A stretch of 64,000 bases of DNA from Candidatus Competibacteraceae bacterium (GCA_003989065.1 RXIW01000001.1:1-64000); one strand, 5' to 3'. Positions 1 to 10,900 are shown, numbered from the stretch's first letter. Program-made: numbers and translations. Notes: generated by a model from the letters alone, not told the origin.

Positions 1-76
1 CCGATACCGTCGTGGCTTGCTAAACCTTATACTTCATAGGGATCATTCATCCCTCATCCGATTTATGCAACAAAGC

Positions 77-835
77 CTAACCAATCAACAGAAAACACGC
101 AAGTCCTAGAGTAATTAGAGAGCAATTTGATGGACGCGCGTTCTCTACCCGCCAACAATAAACATATAACAGAAACCAAATAAATGGTAAAACGATAATG
201 GATTCTTTTGTCAAAATAGCCAAAGAAAAAAGCAGCAATGCCAGACCAGACAGGAATAATGATCCCCTCCGCATAATAAAAAAGAAAACTGCTGTAGCCA
301 TAAAGCCGAAAGCAGTAGCAATAACATCTGTCCGACCTGCAATCCAGGATACTGATTCCGAATGACATGGCAGCGCAACAAAAAGACATGCAGCTAAAAA
401 AGAAAGGGCGCGCCCATTTTGGTATCTTGCTTTATCCATCAAATTGCAACTTATAATATACAATGCATAAGCCGCAATAGCATGGAAAATAATATTTGTA
501 AGATGGTACCCAACCGGGTTCAAATTCCAGAACTTGTAGTCTATCAGGTAAGATAATATTATTATTGGGCGTAGAAATCCCCCATGAGATTCCCCCCACG
601 AATAAAACATACCCTGTTGAACGACTCGTTCGATTAAAGAAAAATCATCTGAAACAAAATAATTAGATATGATAGTCAAGTAGCAAAGCACAGCAAAACT
701 CAAAATAAAAAATAAAATTAACAACTCGCGCTTTAAATCTATATGTGAGGTATTCCATCCATCGAGAGCCACTGGATGCAGTAGTCGCTCGATACCATCC
801 GATGCGCCAGTAATAATTGCGGCTTGTTTCTCCAT
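77..835 (-). pseudogene. truncated TMTC-type membrane protein (glycosyltransferase-like), possibly chimeric at its N-terminus
   Basis: This 252-residue product has several hydrophobic segments. It carries hallmarks of multi-pass TMTC/GT39-like transferases: FLRPIIILSYLIDYKFW, then LNPVGYHLTNIIFHAIAAY, then HSESVSWIAGRTDVIA. Such proteins usually exceed 500 residues and often end in TPR repeats, but a TAG at 77-79 stops this one after about five helices, so it is probably truncated. The first 18 or so residues (QAAIITGASDGIE) instead resemble the nucleotide-binding start of a short-chain dehydrogenase, suggesting a fusion of two gene fragments. An AGGAGG at 845-850 touches the ATG at 844, so the ATG at 835, nine bases away, is the better start. 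The region is clearly richer in A+T than its neighbours. The activity is unknown and the gene is probably non-functional. Confidence 0.5.
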
Positions 836-877
836 TTCAGTCATCCTCCTGATTTTTCAAAACCAGCTTATAAAAAG

Positions 878-1522
878 CTAGTGCCCTGCTTTCCCGAAAA
901 CCAAGGCCGCCACCAACACTACGCACAACAGCACCAGTATCAGGATGCGCAGTATCCGCTGTCGGCGCTCATATGCTGTTCGATCCACCACCTTGCCCAG
1001 TAGCGAAACACCATCGGCTTGCAACGCCACCCAATCGCTGCCGGGCATCCAGTCCCGACCATATAACTGCACCTCGACTTCGTGACGCGGCGGCGCATTC
1101 CAGCGAAAGGACGGATTGATCAGCCCATAAATCGACCTTGCCGGCGCATTGCCATCGGCGGGCAGATGCAACTCCGCCAAGGTGCCCGCCCGACTCTCCG
1201 GACCCAAGGGCTTGAGTCGCCCCGTCAGCGGCGTACAGCTCTGCAACAGCGCATTCGCTCCATCCAAAGCCTTCGACAAAACGTGATCCAGATACCACAG
1301 CAGCCCGCCCATCATCACCACGGTCGGTAACATCAACAAAGCGACTAGGCCCAACAGCAACAGATTGCCCGCGCTCCGATAGCTCAGCGCAATGCTCATC
1401 TCGCCGATTAGCGCACTGGCCATGACGATGAACAGCAACAGCCTCAGCAACCGCAGACGCCGACGATGGGTGACCGCCAGCGCGTGCAGGCTGGCATGCA
1501 GGAAAACCGGCGCGGTCGTCAT
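878..1522 (-). CDS. membrane protein coupled to SrfB
   Basis: This 214-residue protein is of unknown function. It has a basic N-terminus, two hydrophobic segments in its first third (around residues 27-50 and 52-80), a soluble central part of about 100 residues, and one more hydrophobic helix close to the C-terminus. It is therefore probably an inner-membrane protein with one extramembrane domain. The start is fixed by an ATGA overlap with the srfB stop at 1519-1521. Reading further upstream in this frame would run into srfB. Translational coupling suggests that the two proteins work together, for instance with this one as membrane anchor. No family assignment is made. Confidence 0.75.
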   Translation of the reverse strand: MTTAPVFLHASLHALAVTHRRRLRLLRLLLFIVMASALIGEMSIALSYRSAGNLLLLGLVALLMLPTVVMMGGLLWYLDHVLSKALDGANALLQSCTPLTGRLKPLGPESRAGTLAELHLPADGNAPARSIYGLINPSFRWNAPPRHEVEVQLYGRDWMPGSDWVALQADGVSLLGKVVDRTAYERRQRILRILILVLLCVVLVAALVFGKAGH

Positions 1523-4440
1523 GATGCACCATGGTGGGCCGAGATCGAGAAGATGCCGGTATCCAGCCAATACCCGTATTCATCCTTAAGGGTCTGCAAC
1601 TTCAGCTGCACCACCCCACCGGGCTGCTGGTTGCCGTTGGCGTCGGCCACATCGCTCACCTTGAAGTCCAGATCCACATTCTCATCGGTAGAACGCTCCA
1701 GAACCACCTTAAGCGGTAGCGCCTTGGCGCGGGCATCCTGCGGATGGGCAAAGGTGATCCGGTATAAGGGCGTGGCCGGCCAGCGTTCGACGCCGAGTTG
1801 CCGGAAACCCAGAAACACCGGCGCGTAAAAATCGAAGGTCGCTTCCGGCAAGCGGGTCTTGTGATCCTCCAGTTCCAAATTGGCGAACAACACATTCTCC
1901 TTTTTCAATCGGCCGGTCTGCTCCAATACCCCGACAAAACGAGCGGTGGATTTCATCCCCAGCTCGCGGCTGCGCAGATTGAACTTGTACAATTGCCCTT
2001 CCGACAATGCGCACACCATCGCCCCCACCGCTGCCGTGGTCTTGGGGTCGGTCAGCCGCCCGCTGACCGCGCGGAACGGATACCAGTCGCCAACCCGATA
2101 GGTGTGCAAGCTGACGATGCGATCCGGCGGCGCCGGCAACTTGGCCAGGATCGCTGCCCGCACTGCTGGCAACCGACAAGGCCGCCCGGAAATCAGCAGA
2201 TAGTCGCAATCGTACAGATACACCACTTCGCACAAGTCGCTGAGCACCTGGCCGAGAATGCGGCGCACCGTGGTGTCCAGTGCCAGCATGGTGGTGGAAA
2301 ACGCCACCTCGGCCAGCTTGAAACCCTGTCCGCCGGCTGCGTGCACCGCCTCTTCCAGGAAAGCGGTGACCTGCTCGTGTGGCCCGCTGCCAGCCGGATA
2401 AACGTCGGCCAGCCGCAGGGTGACCGCTTCGTTTCCGGCGCTGAGGTCGGTGGTCTCGTAGCGGTGCAACAACTCCAGCGCCAGCGGCAGAGCAACCTGA
2501 TTGGCAAACTGGCGGCGCAATGTGCGGTCACGCTCGGCCTGATCGCCGCGATTGGCCCCCAACAGGCGGGCTGCCAGCTCCTCGGCGTTGGCCGCACCAC
2601 TTTGGCGGATGGCGTCCAACAAGGCCGGCAGCACATTGCGTTCGATCAACCCGCATAGCACATCGTCGCCGGCGATGTTGAAGCCCTCGCGAAATTCCTG
2701 GGTCGGCTTGACCGCAGTGCCGCCTTCCAGTTGATAGGTGGTGATGATCAGGTCGGTGGTGCCGCCGCCGATGTCGATGCTGGCCAGCCGCACACAGGGC
2801 AATTCACCATAGCCGTCGCGCACCCGGCCGAACACCTGGAAGAACAGCGCGGCGTCGCCTTGGAAGTTATGCTTAATTTCGTTGTAGAGGAACACGATCT
2901 GGGTGCCGGTAGCCTCGTCCCATTGCAGGAACGGCTCCGGAGCCTGGCTCTCGTCCAGCCCCAAGGCCCGCCAGGTCAGCCGCACCGCAGTATTCACCCG
3001 GCGGGTGAACAGCTTGCGCTCGGCCAGCGGCATGGCGGTGGGCAGGGTCAGGATCATCCGTCGAATGCGGCGCGGCGCGTCGGAATAATTGCGCTCGTAG
3101 CGGCGGGCTGGCGAATTGGCCTGGACGAAGGCTTGCAACAACACTTCGGCCACGAAAAAGCTCATCAGCGCCCCGCGCGAGAACAGGGCGGTCACGGCGG
3201 GCGGATCGCCGGGCGCCAGTTCCTCGCCATCCTCGCGCAGATGACCGACGAAGGGACCGGTAGTGACCGGGCCGCTGTCGCCCACGGTACTGTCCGGGCC
3301 GGCGTTGAAACGCCAGGCGTGATGGCGCGGGTCGGTGTCCCATAGATAGCGCTTGGGACTGGACAGCCCGGTGTTGCCCTCGGTGCCGTGGCTGAAATAG
3401 GACAGCGCCTGCGCCTCGAAACCGACGCGGGTCACGGTCGGCCACAGGAAGGCGCTGGCCCGGCCACTGCGACGCGACAGCTTCTCATCGCCGAAGCCGC
3501 CGCGCACAAATTCGATCCGGCTGGGAAACGGCTCGTCGTAGACCTGCTCGGGTCGGCTCAAGTCGCGCATCTCCAACCGGTAGCTGTCGTTCATGTCCAC
3601 CGGATCGTCACCGCTGCTCTCCATCAGCATGCCGCAGGTGCGGGAATTACCGATGTCCAGCACCAGATCGACCTCGACCGGTCGATTGAGCCGGGCGGTC
3701 GGTCCGTCATCGACGAAGGTGAAGCGCAGGCGCGGCGGCTGGACCGCCCGCATCAGCAGCGTCAATACCGTCAGGTAGGCCGCTACCGCATCCGGGCTTT
3801 TGCGCAATTCGGCCTCGTCCACCCGGCGCGGGGCGCGGCGGCGCAGCTCGAAGGCGTGGAAACGCTGATACAGCCATTCCCGCACCCATTCCTGCTCCAG
3901 GAACCAGCCGGTGTCGGCTTCGGCATCGCTCAGGGCGAATTCCTCGCCGGACTGCATGTCTAGCGGACTCGGGGCCAGATAGGGCCGACCTTCGCGGGTC
4001 GGCAGCAACTGGGTATCGAAAGCCAGAGTCAGGCGATGGGTATGGCCGTCGGCGTCAGGGGCCGGCAATTCCACCAAGCGCGCCCGCGCCCAGTTGGTCG
4101 GCCCCTTGTCGAACAGGTGATAGCCATCTGGGCGTGGTTCCCGCACCCGCAGGAACGGGATCGGGAGCCAGCAACCATCGAGGATGGCGGCGGCCTTGGC
4201 GGCATTGATCGAATAGACCTGTTCCGGCTTGATCGCCCGCCCGTCCTGGGTCACGAACTGGCCGCTGGCATCATCGGCATACAAAGCAGTCAACCCGGTA
4301 TGGCCGTCGGCCCCGGTTTCGCTCAGAAAGGCTCGCGAGACCCGCACTTCGTTGAGGTTGAAACCGAAGTCCAGAAACTGGATGGCCGTGTTCGGGATCA
4401 GGTTGACGAGCGGGCCGAATCGCTTGAGTTTCGCCAGCAT
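1519..4440 (-). CDS. srfB: SrfB-family protein, actin/Hsp70-like ATPase fold
   Basis: This 973-residue protein matches the SrfB family, first named from a Salmonella SsrB-regulated locus; its biochemical role is not established. Two nucleotide-binding signatures of the actin/Hsp70 superfamily are visible. A phosphate-1-like DIGNSR lies near residues 262-267, and a phosphate-2-like DIGGGTTD near 556-563. The length is typical for SrfB. An ATG at 4440 preceded by AAAGG eight bases upstream is preferred over the GTG at 4449. The gene overlaps the downstream membrane-protein gene by ATGA. The usual partners SrfA and SrfC are not recognisable here, so this looks like a reduced two-gene version. 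Roughly 100 bases separate it from the upstream channel gene. Confidence 0.85.
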   Translation of the reverse strand: MLAKLKRFGPLVNLIPNTAIQFLDFGFNLNEVRVSRAFLSETGADGHTGLTALYADDASGQFVTQDGRAIKPEQVYSINAAKAAAILDGCWLPIPFLRVREPRPDGYHLFDKGPTNWARARLVELPAPDADGHTHRLTLAFDTQLLPTREGRPYLAPSPLDMQSGEEFALSDAEADTGWFLEQEWVREWLYQRFHAFELRRRAPRRVDEAELRKSPDAVAAYLTVLTLLMRAVQPPRLRFTFVDDGPTARLNRPVEVDLVLDIGNSRTCGMLMESSGDDPVDMNDSYRLEMRDLSRPEQVYDEPFPSRIEFVRGGFGDEKLSRRSGRASAFLWPTVTRVGFEAQALSYFSHGTEGNTGLSSPKRYLWDTDPRHHAWRFNAGPDSTVGDSGPVTTGPFVGHLREDGEELAPGDPPAVTALFSRGALMSFFVAEVLLQAFVQANSPARRYERNYSDAPRRIRRMILTLPTAMPLAERKLFTRRVNTAVRLTWRALGLDESQAPEPFLQWDEATGTQIVFLYNEIKHNFQGDAALFFQVFGRVRDGYGELPCVRLASIDIGGGTTDLIITTYQLEGGTAVKPTQEFREGFNIAGDDVLCGLIERNVLPALLDAIRQSGAANAEELAARLLGANRGDQAERDRTLRRQFANQVALPLALELLHRYETTDLSAGNEAVTLRLADVYPAGSGPHEQVTAFLEEAVHAAGGQGFKLAEVAFSTTMLALDTTVRRILGQVLSDLCEVVYLYDCDYLLISGRPCRLPAVRAAILAKLPAPPDRIVSLHTYRVGDWYPFRAVSGRLTDPKTTAAVGAMVCALSEGQLYKFNLRSRELGMKSTARFVGVLEQTGRLKKENVLFANLELEDHKTRLPEATFDFYAPVFLGFRQLGVERWPATPLYRITFAHPQDARAKALPLKVVLERSTDENVDLDFKVSDVADANGNQQPGGVVQLKLQTLKDEYGYWLDTGIFSISAHHGAS

Positions 4441-4538
4441 GTTGCGCACCTTTGGCGTGAGAAGATTGTGTGCTTGACTTCCGTATCGTTCATTTTACCT
4501 GCATTTTCGCCCCTGCCCGGAAAATGGTTCAGGCGAAC

Positions 4539-6032
4539 TCACAACACCACGCCCTTCAGCAACAGATCGGCAAACTTGTCCGACTGAACGGCGGCGACCT
4601 GTTGCAGAACCCCGTCGAATTCGGGGTGCTCGCGCCGGATGGTATGAAAGGCCTCCTGACCCAGGATCAACACCTCGCAGTAGGTCATGGCCTGGACTCC
4701 GGCGGTGCGGCGTTCGCCCAGGATCAGCGACAGATGGCCGAAATAGTCGCCCTCTTCCAGCACGCCGAAATACTCGCTGCGATCCTCGGACAGGATCGCC
4801 GCTTTGCCGCGACTGAGGAAAAACAGCTCATGGCCCACCGCGCCCGCTTCGGCGATCGGAATGCCGGGGGCGTAGATGTGCGACTCCAGCGCCAACAACA
4901 GAGCATTGCGCAGCACCGGCGTGCTCAACTGGAACAGCGGCACCTTGTCCAGCAGATCCTGGGTCAGGAATAGCAGCAGCTCCAGCCGGAACAGCGGCGG
5001 CAATTCGGCGAAATAGGCCGTCTCCTGCACGCCGCGATGATGCGCCCAGAGATAGTCGTAGTAGTCGCGAACCTGGCTCTTCAGCCGCAGCGGAATCGGC
5101 CGCTCGTCCAGATAAGCGCCGATGGCCTCGACCCGGCGGTAATAGCGCGCGCGTTCGGCATCCAGATTGCGCAGCAGGTTGGCGATGTTGCCGATGATAA
5201 AGGCATACATGAACGCCCCCACCAGCATGACCATGATGGCGAAGACATATTCGTAATTGTTGACCGGGGTCACATCGCCATAACCAACGGTGACCACGGT
5301 AGTGACCACCCAGTAGAGCGCGCGAATGTACAGCGTGCTGGGATCGGTACTCGGCACCTTGGCCAGCCAGGAGGTTTCCCCCCGTCCGGTCAGCGAAGGA
5401 ATCAGGTACCAGATGCAAGCGATCCAGTGCATCAAGATCAGGAACAGAATGAAAAAGTGCACCAGACGCAGGTAATCGGCCCGTCCCCAGGCTTGGTGTT
5501 TCCAGCGATTGAAGATGACGAACAGCCGCACCAGACGCAACAACCGCAGCTGGCGCAGGATCAGCGCCAGCGGCAGACCGGCCAGCGTCAGCTGCGGCTG
5601 GTCCAGGAACAGCGCATCCAGCGGCAGAACCGCCAGCAGATCGATGGCGAAGCAGCCGCGCAGATAGTGCCGGGTAATCTGCCGGGCATCGGTGATCTTT
5701 TCCCCACCCTGGCGAAAAGTGGTGAAAAAATTGAGCAGGATATCCAGCCAGAAGAAGCTGTCGATGATGTAGACCGCCACGGTCCCCAGCGGCAGCACCA
5801 CCTGATGGAAAGACAGCTGGAAAGGGATCAGACAACAGGTCACGACGATCATCAGGACGATGAAGAGATCCCAGCACAGGCGAAAAGTCGAATTCTCGTC
5901 GATGACCCGTCGGGCGCTCGCATTGATCCAGGGCGCCTGGTGCGCGGGTCTCGGCCGCCACAGCGGATGGCTGATCCATCCCTCCCAGAACCTGTGGAGA
6001 AACGCGCGCAACCGGGAAGGACCGGACGACAC
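4539..6032 (-). CDS. voltage-gated K+ channel with cyclic-nucleotide-binding-like domain
   Basis: The product, about 497 residues, has a six-helix channel core. S1 begins near residue 53, and an S4-like segment has arginines at 160, 163, 166 and 169. The K+ selectivity filter TVGYGD is at 248-253. A C-linker and a CNBD-like beta roll follow (about 385-460). The phosphate-binding cassette reads FGHLSLILGERRTA: the arginine (442) is present, but the glutamate of the usual FGE motif is replaced by His433, so cAMP or cGMP binding is uncertain. It resembles prokaryotic HCN/CNG-like channels of the inner membrane. The start is uncertain. GTG at 6032 is used, but TTG at 6050 would overlap the recD stop by four bases, and no good ribosome site is visible for either. 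Confidence 0.85.
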   Translation of the reverse strand: MSSGPSRLRAFLHRFWEGWISHPLWRPRPAHQAPWINASARRVIDENSTFRLCWDLFIVLMIVVTCCLIPFQLSFHQVVLPLGTVAVYIIDSFFWLDILLNFFTTFRQGGEKITDARQITRHYLRGCFAIDLLAVLPLDALFLDQPQLTLAGLPLALILRQLRLLRLVRLFVIFNRWKHQAWGRADYLRLVHFFILFLILMHWIACIWYLIPSLTGRGETSWLAKVPSTDPSTLYIRALYWVVTTVVTVGYGDVTPVNNYEYVFAIMVMLVGAFMYAFIIGNIANLLRNLDAERARYYRRVEAIGAYLDERPIPLRLKSQVRDYYDYLWAHHRGVQETAYFAELPPLFRLELLLFLTQDLLDKVPLFQLSTPVLRNALLLALESHIYAPGIPIAEAGAVGHELFFLSRGKAAILSEDRSEYFGVLEEGDYFGHLSLILGERRTAGVQAMTYCEVLILGQEAFHTIRREHPEFDGVLQQVAAVQSDKFADLLLKGVVL

Positions 6033-6046
6033 GTCGGTTCGAACCG

Positions 6047-7939
6047 TCAACGCCGATCGGCCCGCGGCTCGACCCAGAGCCGGTCCCGCAGGCCCGACGA
6101 GCGCCTCAGTCGCCGGCCCACTGCCGCGACGAAAACTTTCGGCGCGCCGTAGAACGACGCCTGACCCTTGGCCCGGGTCAGCGCGGTGTAGATCAGCTCG
6201 CGGCTCAGCACCGCCGAAAACTCGTTCGGCGTCACCACCAGCACCCGCTCGAATTCCGAACCCTGGCTCTTGTGCACCGTCATGGCGTAAACGGTCTCGT
6301 GCTCCGGCAGGCGGGCCGGAGCGAAGCCGCGCAGCGCGCCATCGTTGCCCAGAAAGAACACCCGCACCCGCTCCGGGTCGGTCGGATCGGCCAGGGTGAT
6401 GCCGATGTCGCCGTTGAACAGGCGCAGGTTGTAATCGTTGCGCACGATCATGACCGGCCGACCGCGATACCAGGTCTGGCGCGGGTCGATCCAGCCCCGC
6501 TCGCGCAACACTGCCTCGCACAGGCGATTGAGCGCCTCCACCCCGAACGGCCCCTTGCGTACCGCGCCCAGCAGCCGAAAACGGTTGAACGCCTCGAACA
6601 CCGCCACCGGCTCGGCATGGGCCTGCACCGCCGCCAGAAAGGGCTGAAAGCCACCGGCAACCGGCTCGGCCAGTTGCTCGACCAGGTCGGCCGGGTCGCC
6701 CAACGGATGTGCGGCGATATCCGGATAGCCATCGTCGGCCAGCAAGGCGGCGGCCTCGGTCGCCTGCCCCCGATTCACCGCCCGCGCCAGCGCGCCGATA
6801 CCGCTGCGGGCGTCGAAGCGGAAGCTGTGCCGCAGCAGCACGATGGCATCGCTCAACGGCGACAACGCCTCCCGAACCGGCGGCAGCGTCTCCCCGCTCA
6901 GCGCCATCAACCGGGTGCGGAATCCGGCCGAGAATCGTCCGGCCCCGGCGCAGATATCGCCCAGCACCGCCCCCGCCTCCACCGAAGCCAGCTGATCCTT
7001 GTCGCCCAACAGGATCAGCCGCGCGGCCGACGGCAGTGCGGCCACGGTCTTGGCCAGCAGCGCCAATCCCACCATCGATACCTCATCGACCACCAGCACA
7101 TCCACCGGCAGGGGATGATCCGGACCATGGCGGAAATACACCGAATCCGGCCGACCGCCGAGCAAGCGGTGCAACGTGGAGGCGTCCTCGGGAATCAGCG
7201 CCGCCTGTTCCGCCGCCAGACCCAAAGCCGGCTTGGCCGCACGAATCGACTCCTGCAGGCGGGCTGCCGCCTTGCCGGTGGGCGCGGCCAGAGCGATGCG
7301 TGGCGGCCGCGCCCCAGCCTGGCCAGTCAGCAGGGCCAGGATCTTCAACACCGTGCTGGTCTTGCCAGTGCCGGGTCCGCCGGAGATCACGCAGATCGGC
7401 CGCAGTGCCGCTACGACAGCGGCGATTTTCTGCCAGTCCGGCCCCTGCAAGTGCGGATGACGGGGAAACAGTCGCTCGAGATCGGCGCGCAGCCGCCCCT
7501 CGTCCACGGTCAGCGTGGCCTCGGCAGCCCGCTGCACCAGCGTATCGGCCAGACGCTGTTCGTATTCCCAATAGCGGTAGAGGTACAGTCGGCCGCGCCG
7601 GTCGAGAATCAGCGGTTGACGCTGGCCCGGCCGGCCCACCACCGGACTGACGCGCAACGACTCCAGCCAGTCGCCGATCGGCGGCGGCGCGATCGGTGGC
7701 GTCTCTCCCGCCAGAGCATGCCAACGCCGCGCCCACTGGCGCAGATTGACGCAGATGTCGCCCTGGCCGGTGGCGTGGCTGGCCAGCGCCGCCGCCAACG
7801 CCAGTTCCGGCGAACCGCCCCCGGCCAGCCGGGCGACGAAGCGGGCGAAATATCGATCCAGTTCGCTCAGCAAGCCGCGTTCGATCAGCGCCGTCAGCGG
7901 ATCGTGCGAGTTGGCGACTTCGGGCACAGTTGCGTTCAT
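6047..7939 (-). CDS. recD: exodeoxyribonuclease V subunit alpha (RecD helicase)
   Basis: This 630-residue protein is the 5'-3' helicase subunit of the RecBCD enzyme, which processes double-strand ends for recombination and degrades foreign linear DNA. It has the RecD N-terminal region, a Walker A GGPGTGKT at residues 187-194, a Walker B-like DEVSMVGL, and the C-terminal motif TVHKSQGSEF of superfamily 1B helicases. The length is normal. The start is set by an ATGA overlap with the recB stop (7936-7939), so the pair is translationally coupled. recC is not present on either side of the pair. Confidence 0.95.
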   Translation of the reverse strand: MNATVPEVANSHDPLTALIERGLLSELDRYFARFVARLAGGGSPELALAAALASHATGQGDICVNLRQWARRWHALAGETPPIAPPPIGDWLESLRVSPVVGRPGQRQPLILDRRGRLYLYRYWEYEQRLADTLVQRAAEATLTVDEGRLRADLERLFPRHPHLQGPDWQKIAAVVAALRPICVISGGPGTGKTSTVLKILALLTGQAGARPPRIALAAPTGKAAARLQESIRAAKPALGLAAEQAALIPEDASTLHRLLGGRPDSVYFRHGPDHPLPVDVLVVDEVSMVGLALLAKTVAALPSAARLILLGDKDQLASVEAGAVLGDICAGAGRFSAGFRTRLMALSGETLPPVREALSPLSDAIVLLRHSFRFDARSGIGALARAVNRGQATEAAALLADDGYPDIAAHPLGDPADLVEQLAEPVAGGFQPFLAAVQAHAEPVAVFEAFNRFRLLGAVRKGPFGVEALNRLCEAVLRERGWIDPRQTWYRGRPVMIVRNDYNLRLFNGDIGITLADPTDPERVRVFFLGNDGALRGFAPARLPEHETVYAMTVHKSQGSEFERVLVVTPNEFSAVLSRELIYTALTRAKGQASFYGAPKVFVAAVGRRLRRSSGLRDRLWVEPRADRR

Positions 7940-10900
7940 TCGGCTTCTCCCGTCGCCATCAACCGATCCAGCGCCATCACCAGCGCCGGCGCTGGCATAT
8001 CGTGGAAGACCCCGCCATCCGGCCCCCATGCCGGGTCCATGCCGCGCAGGAACAGGTAATAAACCCCGCCGAAATGGCGCGGGTAGTCGTAACCCGCCAC
8101 CCGCAGACGCAAGTAGCGATGCAGGGCCACGGTGTAGATCAGGTATTGCAGCAGATAGGACTCGCGGGCCATGGCTTCGGCCAAGGCGGAGCGACGGTAG
8201 GCGGCTGGCTCCGCGCCCAGCCAGTTGGATTTGTAGTCGACCAGATAAAAGCGCCCCCCGGCTTCGAACACCAGATCGACATAGCCCTTCATGTAGCCGT
8301 GCAGCGGGTTGAATTCCAGGGTCTCGATCAGCTCCCGAAACGGGCCGGCGGCGTAGCCGTGCCGTTCCAGCACCCGGCGCAGGGCGTCGGCGCGCAGATT
8401 GGCGAGCGGATAATAGAATTCCATCTCGTTGAGCCGCTGCGCTGTAGTCACCATCGCCAAGCGCAAGCCATCGGCATTCAGCGGGGTCGCCAGTACCCGT
8501 TCCACCCAGTCCGCCACAGCCCCGGTCCAGGTCGCCGCATCCAGGCCATGACTGCTCAGGGTGCGTTCGACCAGTTTTTCCAGCGGTTCCCGCTCGTAGT
8601 GGGCGAAATCCAAGCGCTCGAACAGCGCGTGCAAACAGCTGCCGGCCCGCGCGCCACGAGGAAAATCGAACACGCTGCGACCGATGGCGCTGCCGATCAC
8701 CGGTTCGGCATCCTGGCTCGGAACCGCAGCGATCATGTCGTGGTCAGGCGCTTCCACCGTCGTCCCGGCGGTTAGCGCCGTGAAGCTCCCGACCCGCCAG
8801 CCGTCGGCCAATGATCCCGTGAATACCCGCGCCTGTGGTGTCGCTTCCACCGCAGCGGGCGGCTGATAACGGCTGCCCGCCTCCTGCGGCAGAGCGGCGA
8901 TCGCCACCGCCTCCCCCGCAAGCTCGAAAACGGTTTGCAACTCCTCGCGCAACGCCGCATCGCTCATCTGGCCGAAGCGCTCCTCGGTCGCCTGCAACCA
9001 GTCCGTGTCCGCCCCCTTGACCGACGGATGGTGCAACAGCCAGGCCGGCGGCGCGGAACCGGCGTCCTTGATTTTGCCCCAGACTAGATAGCAACGTTGC
9101 TGGGCACGGGTCAGCGCCACGTAGAACAGGCGCAGATTCTCGGCCATTTCCTCGCGCCGGGCGTGGGCGCGGGCAGGATGCTCCTCACTCGCACCGATGA
9201 CCAGACAGCTGCGATCCTGCTGCTCCGGGTCATGGTACAGCACGGCGTCGTCACCCTGACCGGCGCGCAGGCGGCCATCCCACAGAAACGGACAGAACAC
9301 CACCGGATATTCCAGTCCTTTGCTTTTATGAACGGTGACGATCCGCACCAGATTCTCGTCGCTCTCCAGCCGCAGCTGCTGCTCCTCGTCGCCATGGCCC
9401 GGAGTGCGGCGACGGTCCTCCAACCATTTGAGCAGCGCGGCCATGCCGGGATGGCTGCGGCTAGCGCCGTGCAGCAACTCGGCCAGATGCAGCAGATTGG
9501 TCAAGCGCCGTTCGCCATCGCGAAACGCCAGCAGCCGTTGCGCGACCCCTTCCCGCACCAGCCAGGCGCGGAAAAAGCGGATGAAGCCATGCTCGCGCCA
9601 CAGCTGGCGATCATCTTGCAGCCGCTCCAGCCAGCGCGCCCAGTCTTGCTCGTCCTCGCGTAGGCGGTGCAACTCCTCGCCGCTTTGGCCGAACAGGTCG
9701 GAAGCCAACAGCGCCCGCACCCGGCCTTCATTGCCCGGTTCCATAACCGCCGCCAGCAACCAGGCCAGCTGCTGCGCTTCGTCGCTGAGGAACACGCTGT
9801 CGTCGGCCTGCTGCACGCTCGGCACGCCCAGGCGCAGCAAGTGCTGACGAATCAGGCGACCCTGTCGATGGCTGCGCACCAACACCGCGATGTCGCCGCC
9901 GGCCAAAGCTCGTTCGCCGATCCGCGCCTGATCGCGCGCACCCAGATTCAGCAACCGGGCGATCTCGGCGGCGGTCGCCCGCGCGGCCTGTTCGTTGGCT
10001 GCGCCCTTGTCTGCCGGCCGACCGCCAGCCGCCGCCAGCCACCACAGCTGCAACGGCGGCAGTTCCTGGCCATGCACGGTCAATCTGGCGTGCCGCTTCT
10101 GTTCGGCCGGAATCGCTCGATGGAACGGAATGCCGTCGAACAGGAACGGCCGCTCGCTCACCGCGCCGAACACGGCGTTCAACGCCTGCAGCAGGCGCGG
10201 ATCGGACCGCCAGTTGACATCGAGCGTGTAGCGTCGAGAGGCGTCCCGACGAGCGCGCAGATAGGCGAAGATGTCCGCGCCGCGAAAGCTGTAGATGGCC
10301 TGCTTGGGATCGCCGACCAGAAACATCGGTTGGTCGGTATTGCGGTAGACGCCTTGGAAAATGGCGTACTGGATCGGATCGGTATCCTGAAATTCGTCGA
10401 TCAGGGCGGCGGCATAGCGCTTCTGCAAGCGGCTGGTCAGCGCTGGGCCTTGCCGCGCGTCGTGCAGGGCATGGTAAAGATCAAGCAGCAGATCGTCGTA
10501 GGACTGCAGCTGTTGCCGCCGCTTGCGCTGCGCCAGTTCGGCGTTGCAGTAGGCCAGCAATCGGCCGGGAAGCTGATATCGATACAGGTCGGCCAGCGCT
10601 TCGGCGGCGGTTTTCAACCGCTCGCAGGCATCGAAAAAAACATGCTGGGGAGCTGCTCCCTTGTTCTGCTTGACCGAATTTTGCAGTTTGGTAGTCGTGA
10701 ACTGTTCGAATTTTTCGAACAGCATCAGCCGTGGCGTTTCGTCCGCCAAATAATCGTCCATGGCCTGTAGCCAGCCGGGGATGTATTTCTGGCCATATTT
10801 CTGCCGGTTGAGGCTGGGTGATTCGAGCAGCAGTTTCTCAATAGCGGCGCGATTGCGCTGCCAAAGCTCGCGGGCTTGCTGGAACGCAGCGACGAAGCTC

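Noticed and set aside
63-389. 108-codon minus-strand frame as continuation of the truncated membrane protein
   Set aside because: It overlaps the C-terminal part of that gene in another frame instead of continuing it, and shows no TMTC motif.
6272-8059. 595-codon open frame on the plus strand opposite recD
   Set aside because: It lies wholly within recD/recB coding sequence, encodes a Gln/Arg/His-rich product without motifs and is an artefact of GC-rich codon use on the other strand.
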